From positions 1 to 21,314 of the forward strand of contig DKVK01000049.1 in the NCBI GenBank assembly GCA_002491165.1: a stretch of 21,314 nt of DNA, written 5' to 3'. The translations under genes were made by a program, and so were the position numbers. Every line of letters starts with the position of its first letter. Positions within the stretch are counted from its first letter, which is position 1. This document shows positions 21,078 to 21,314 of this stretch, piece after piece. The DNA comes from Porphyromonadaceae bacterium UBA7180 (GTDB lineage Bacteria; Bacteroidota; Bacteroidia; Bacteroidales; Muribaculaceae). Below the pieces are notes generated by a model. It was given only the letters and a program-made list of their open reading frames with translations. It had not been told where the DNA came from and made no database searches.

Positions 21078-21314
21078 ATGGATTTAATCAAAGTAGTGGA
21101 GCAGGCATTCGCCACTCCTGAAAAGAATCTGCCCGCTTTCGGCCCCGGCGATACCATCACAGTGGCTTACCGCATCAAAGAGGGTAACAAAGAGCGTATC
21201 CAGCAGTTCCGCGGCGTAGTCATCCGCATCAACGGACACGAAGACAAATTGCCAAGCTTTTTTACCTTATTTTATATACTACACGACATGTATAAACTCG
21301 TATCCATTCCGGTT
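21078..21314 (+). CDS. rplS: 50S ribosomal protein L19, 5' part, breaking into duplicated sequence
   Basis: From ATG at 21078, the first 57 codons are a clear L19 N-terminus: MDLIKVVEQAFATPEKN, GDTITVAYRIKEGNKERIQ, FRGVVIRINGHEDK. L19 sits at the 30S-50S interface. Family members continue after GHxDK with a KRFTVRKMSG-like stretch. Here the frame goes at 21249 into LPSFFTLFYILHDMYKLVSI, copied from 16747-16812, and stays open to the window edge. L19 similarity therefore ends at 21248. L19 is important for normal growth, so a true break would be surprising; a contig-edge mis-join is more likely. Confidence 0.88.
   Translation, partial: MDLIKVVEQAFATPEKNLPAFGPGDTITVAYRIKEGNKERIQQFRGVVIRINGHEDKLPSFFTLFYILHDMYKLVSIPV
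21249..21314 (+). repeat. 66-nt duplicate of 16747-16812 at the window edge
   Basis: 65 of 66 bases are identical to 16747-16812, offset 4502. The start of homology is abrupt, directly after codon 57 of rplS. At 21288-21290 it reads ATG where the internal copy reads ATC. Its full length is unknown because the window ends inside it. Confidence 0.95.

Overview
The window looks like a 21.3 kb piece of a GC-rich Bacteroidales genome, probably a gut Muribaculaceae relative (family level is inference). The evidence is the T9SS-type C-terminal tails on several secreted proteins, a T9SS plug protein (PF17116), the gene content (DUF3109, C_GCAxxG_C_C, efp-rpmH, rpsO-cls), and promoters of the Bacteroidetes type TTTG-N19/20-TAnnTTTG before most transcription units. 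Shine-Dalgarno sequences are mostly absent.

Layout. 1-445 has no gene: it holds an array of a 9-nt motif, a large inverted repeat and a terminator-like hairpin. 446-6435 (minus) carries a 993-aa secreted multidomain adhesin-like protein, a GH53 endo-galactanase and a cardiolipin synthase. 6593-6874 (minus) is rpsO with a structured leader. 7143-9876 (plus) is a two-gene unit: a periplasmic 5'-nucleotidase and a GH3 lipoprotein. 9933-12798 (minus) has radC and a family 2 glycosyltransferase, one base apart, then efp and rpmH (rpmH is only 51 codons). 12799-13386 has no protein gene but holds a candidate small RNA. 13387-16306 (minus) is a compact four-gene unit: ung, C_GCAxxG_C_C protein, T9SS plug, DUF3109. 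16747-19485 (plus) encodes two secreted proteins, an unknown one and a BspA-like leucine-rich-repeat protein, both with sorting-like tails. 19567-20643 (minus) is an acyltransferase-3 membrane protein. The window ends with tRNA-Arg(CCG) and the start of rplS.

How it fits together. Housekeeping translation genes (rpsO, rpmH, efp, rplS, tRNA-Arg) are mixed with envelope functions. Four secreted proteins end in a short beta-rich tail of the T9SS type, and the same window encodes a plug subunit of that secretion machine.

The most unusual observation is at the right edge. rplS breaks off after codon 57 and continues in frame into 66 bases that duplicate 16747-16812, the 5' end of the unknown secreted-protein gene, with one mismatch. 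That mismatch is an ATG in the edge copy versus ATC in the internal copy, at the position expected for the signal-peptide start. A contig-end mis-join that captured a strain variant is the simplest explanation; a real rearrangement is the alternative. Other leads are a 36-nt hairpin repeat family (five intergenic copies), the 9-nt array, an orphan promoter-terminator pair and an rpsO leader carrying an 11-nt copy of the 16S rRNA 3' tail.
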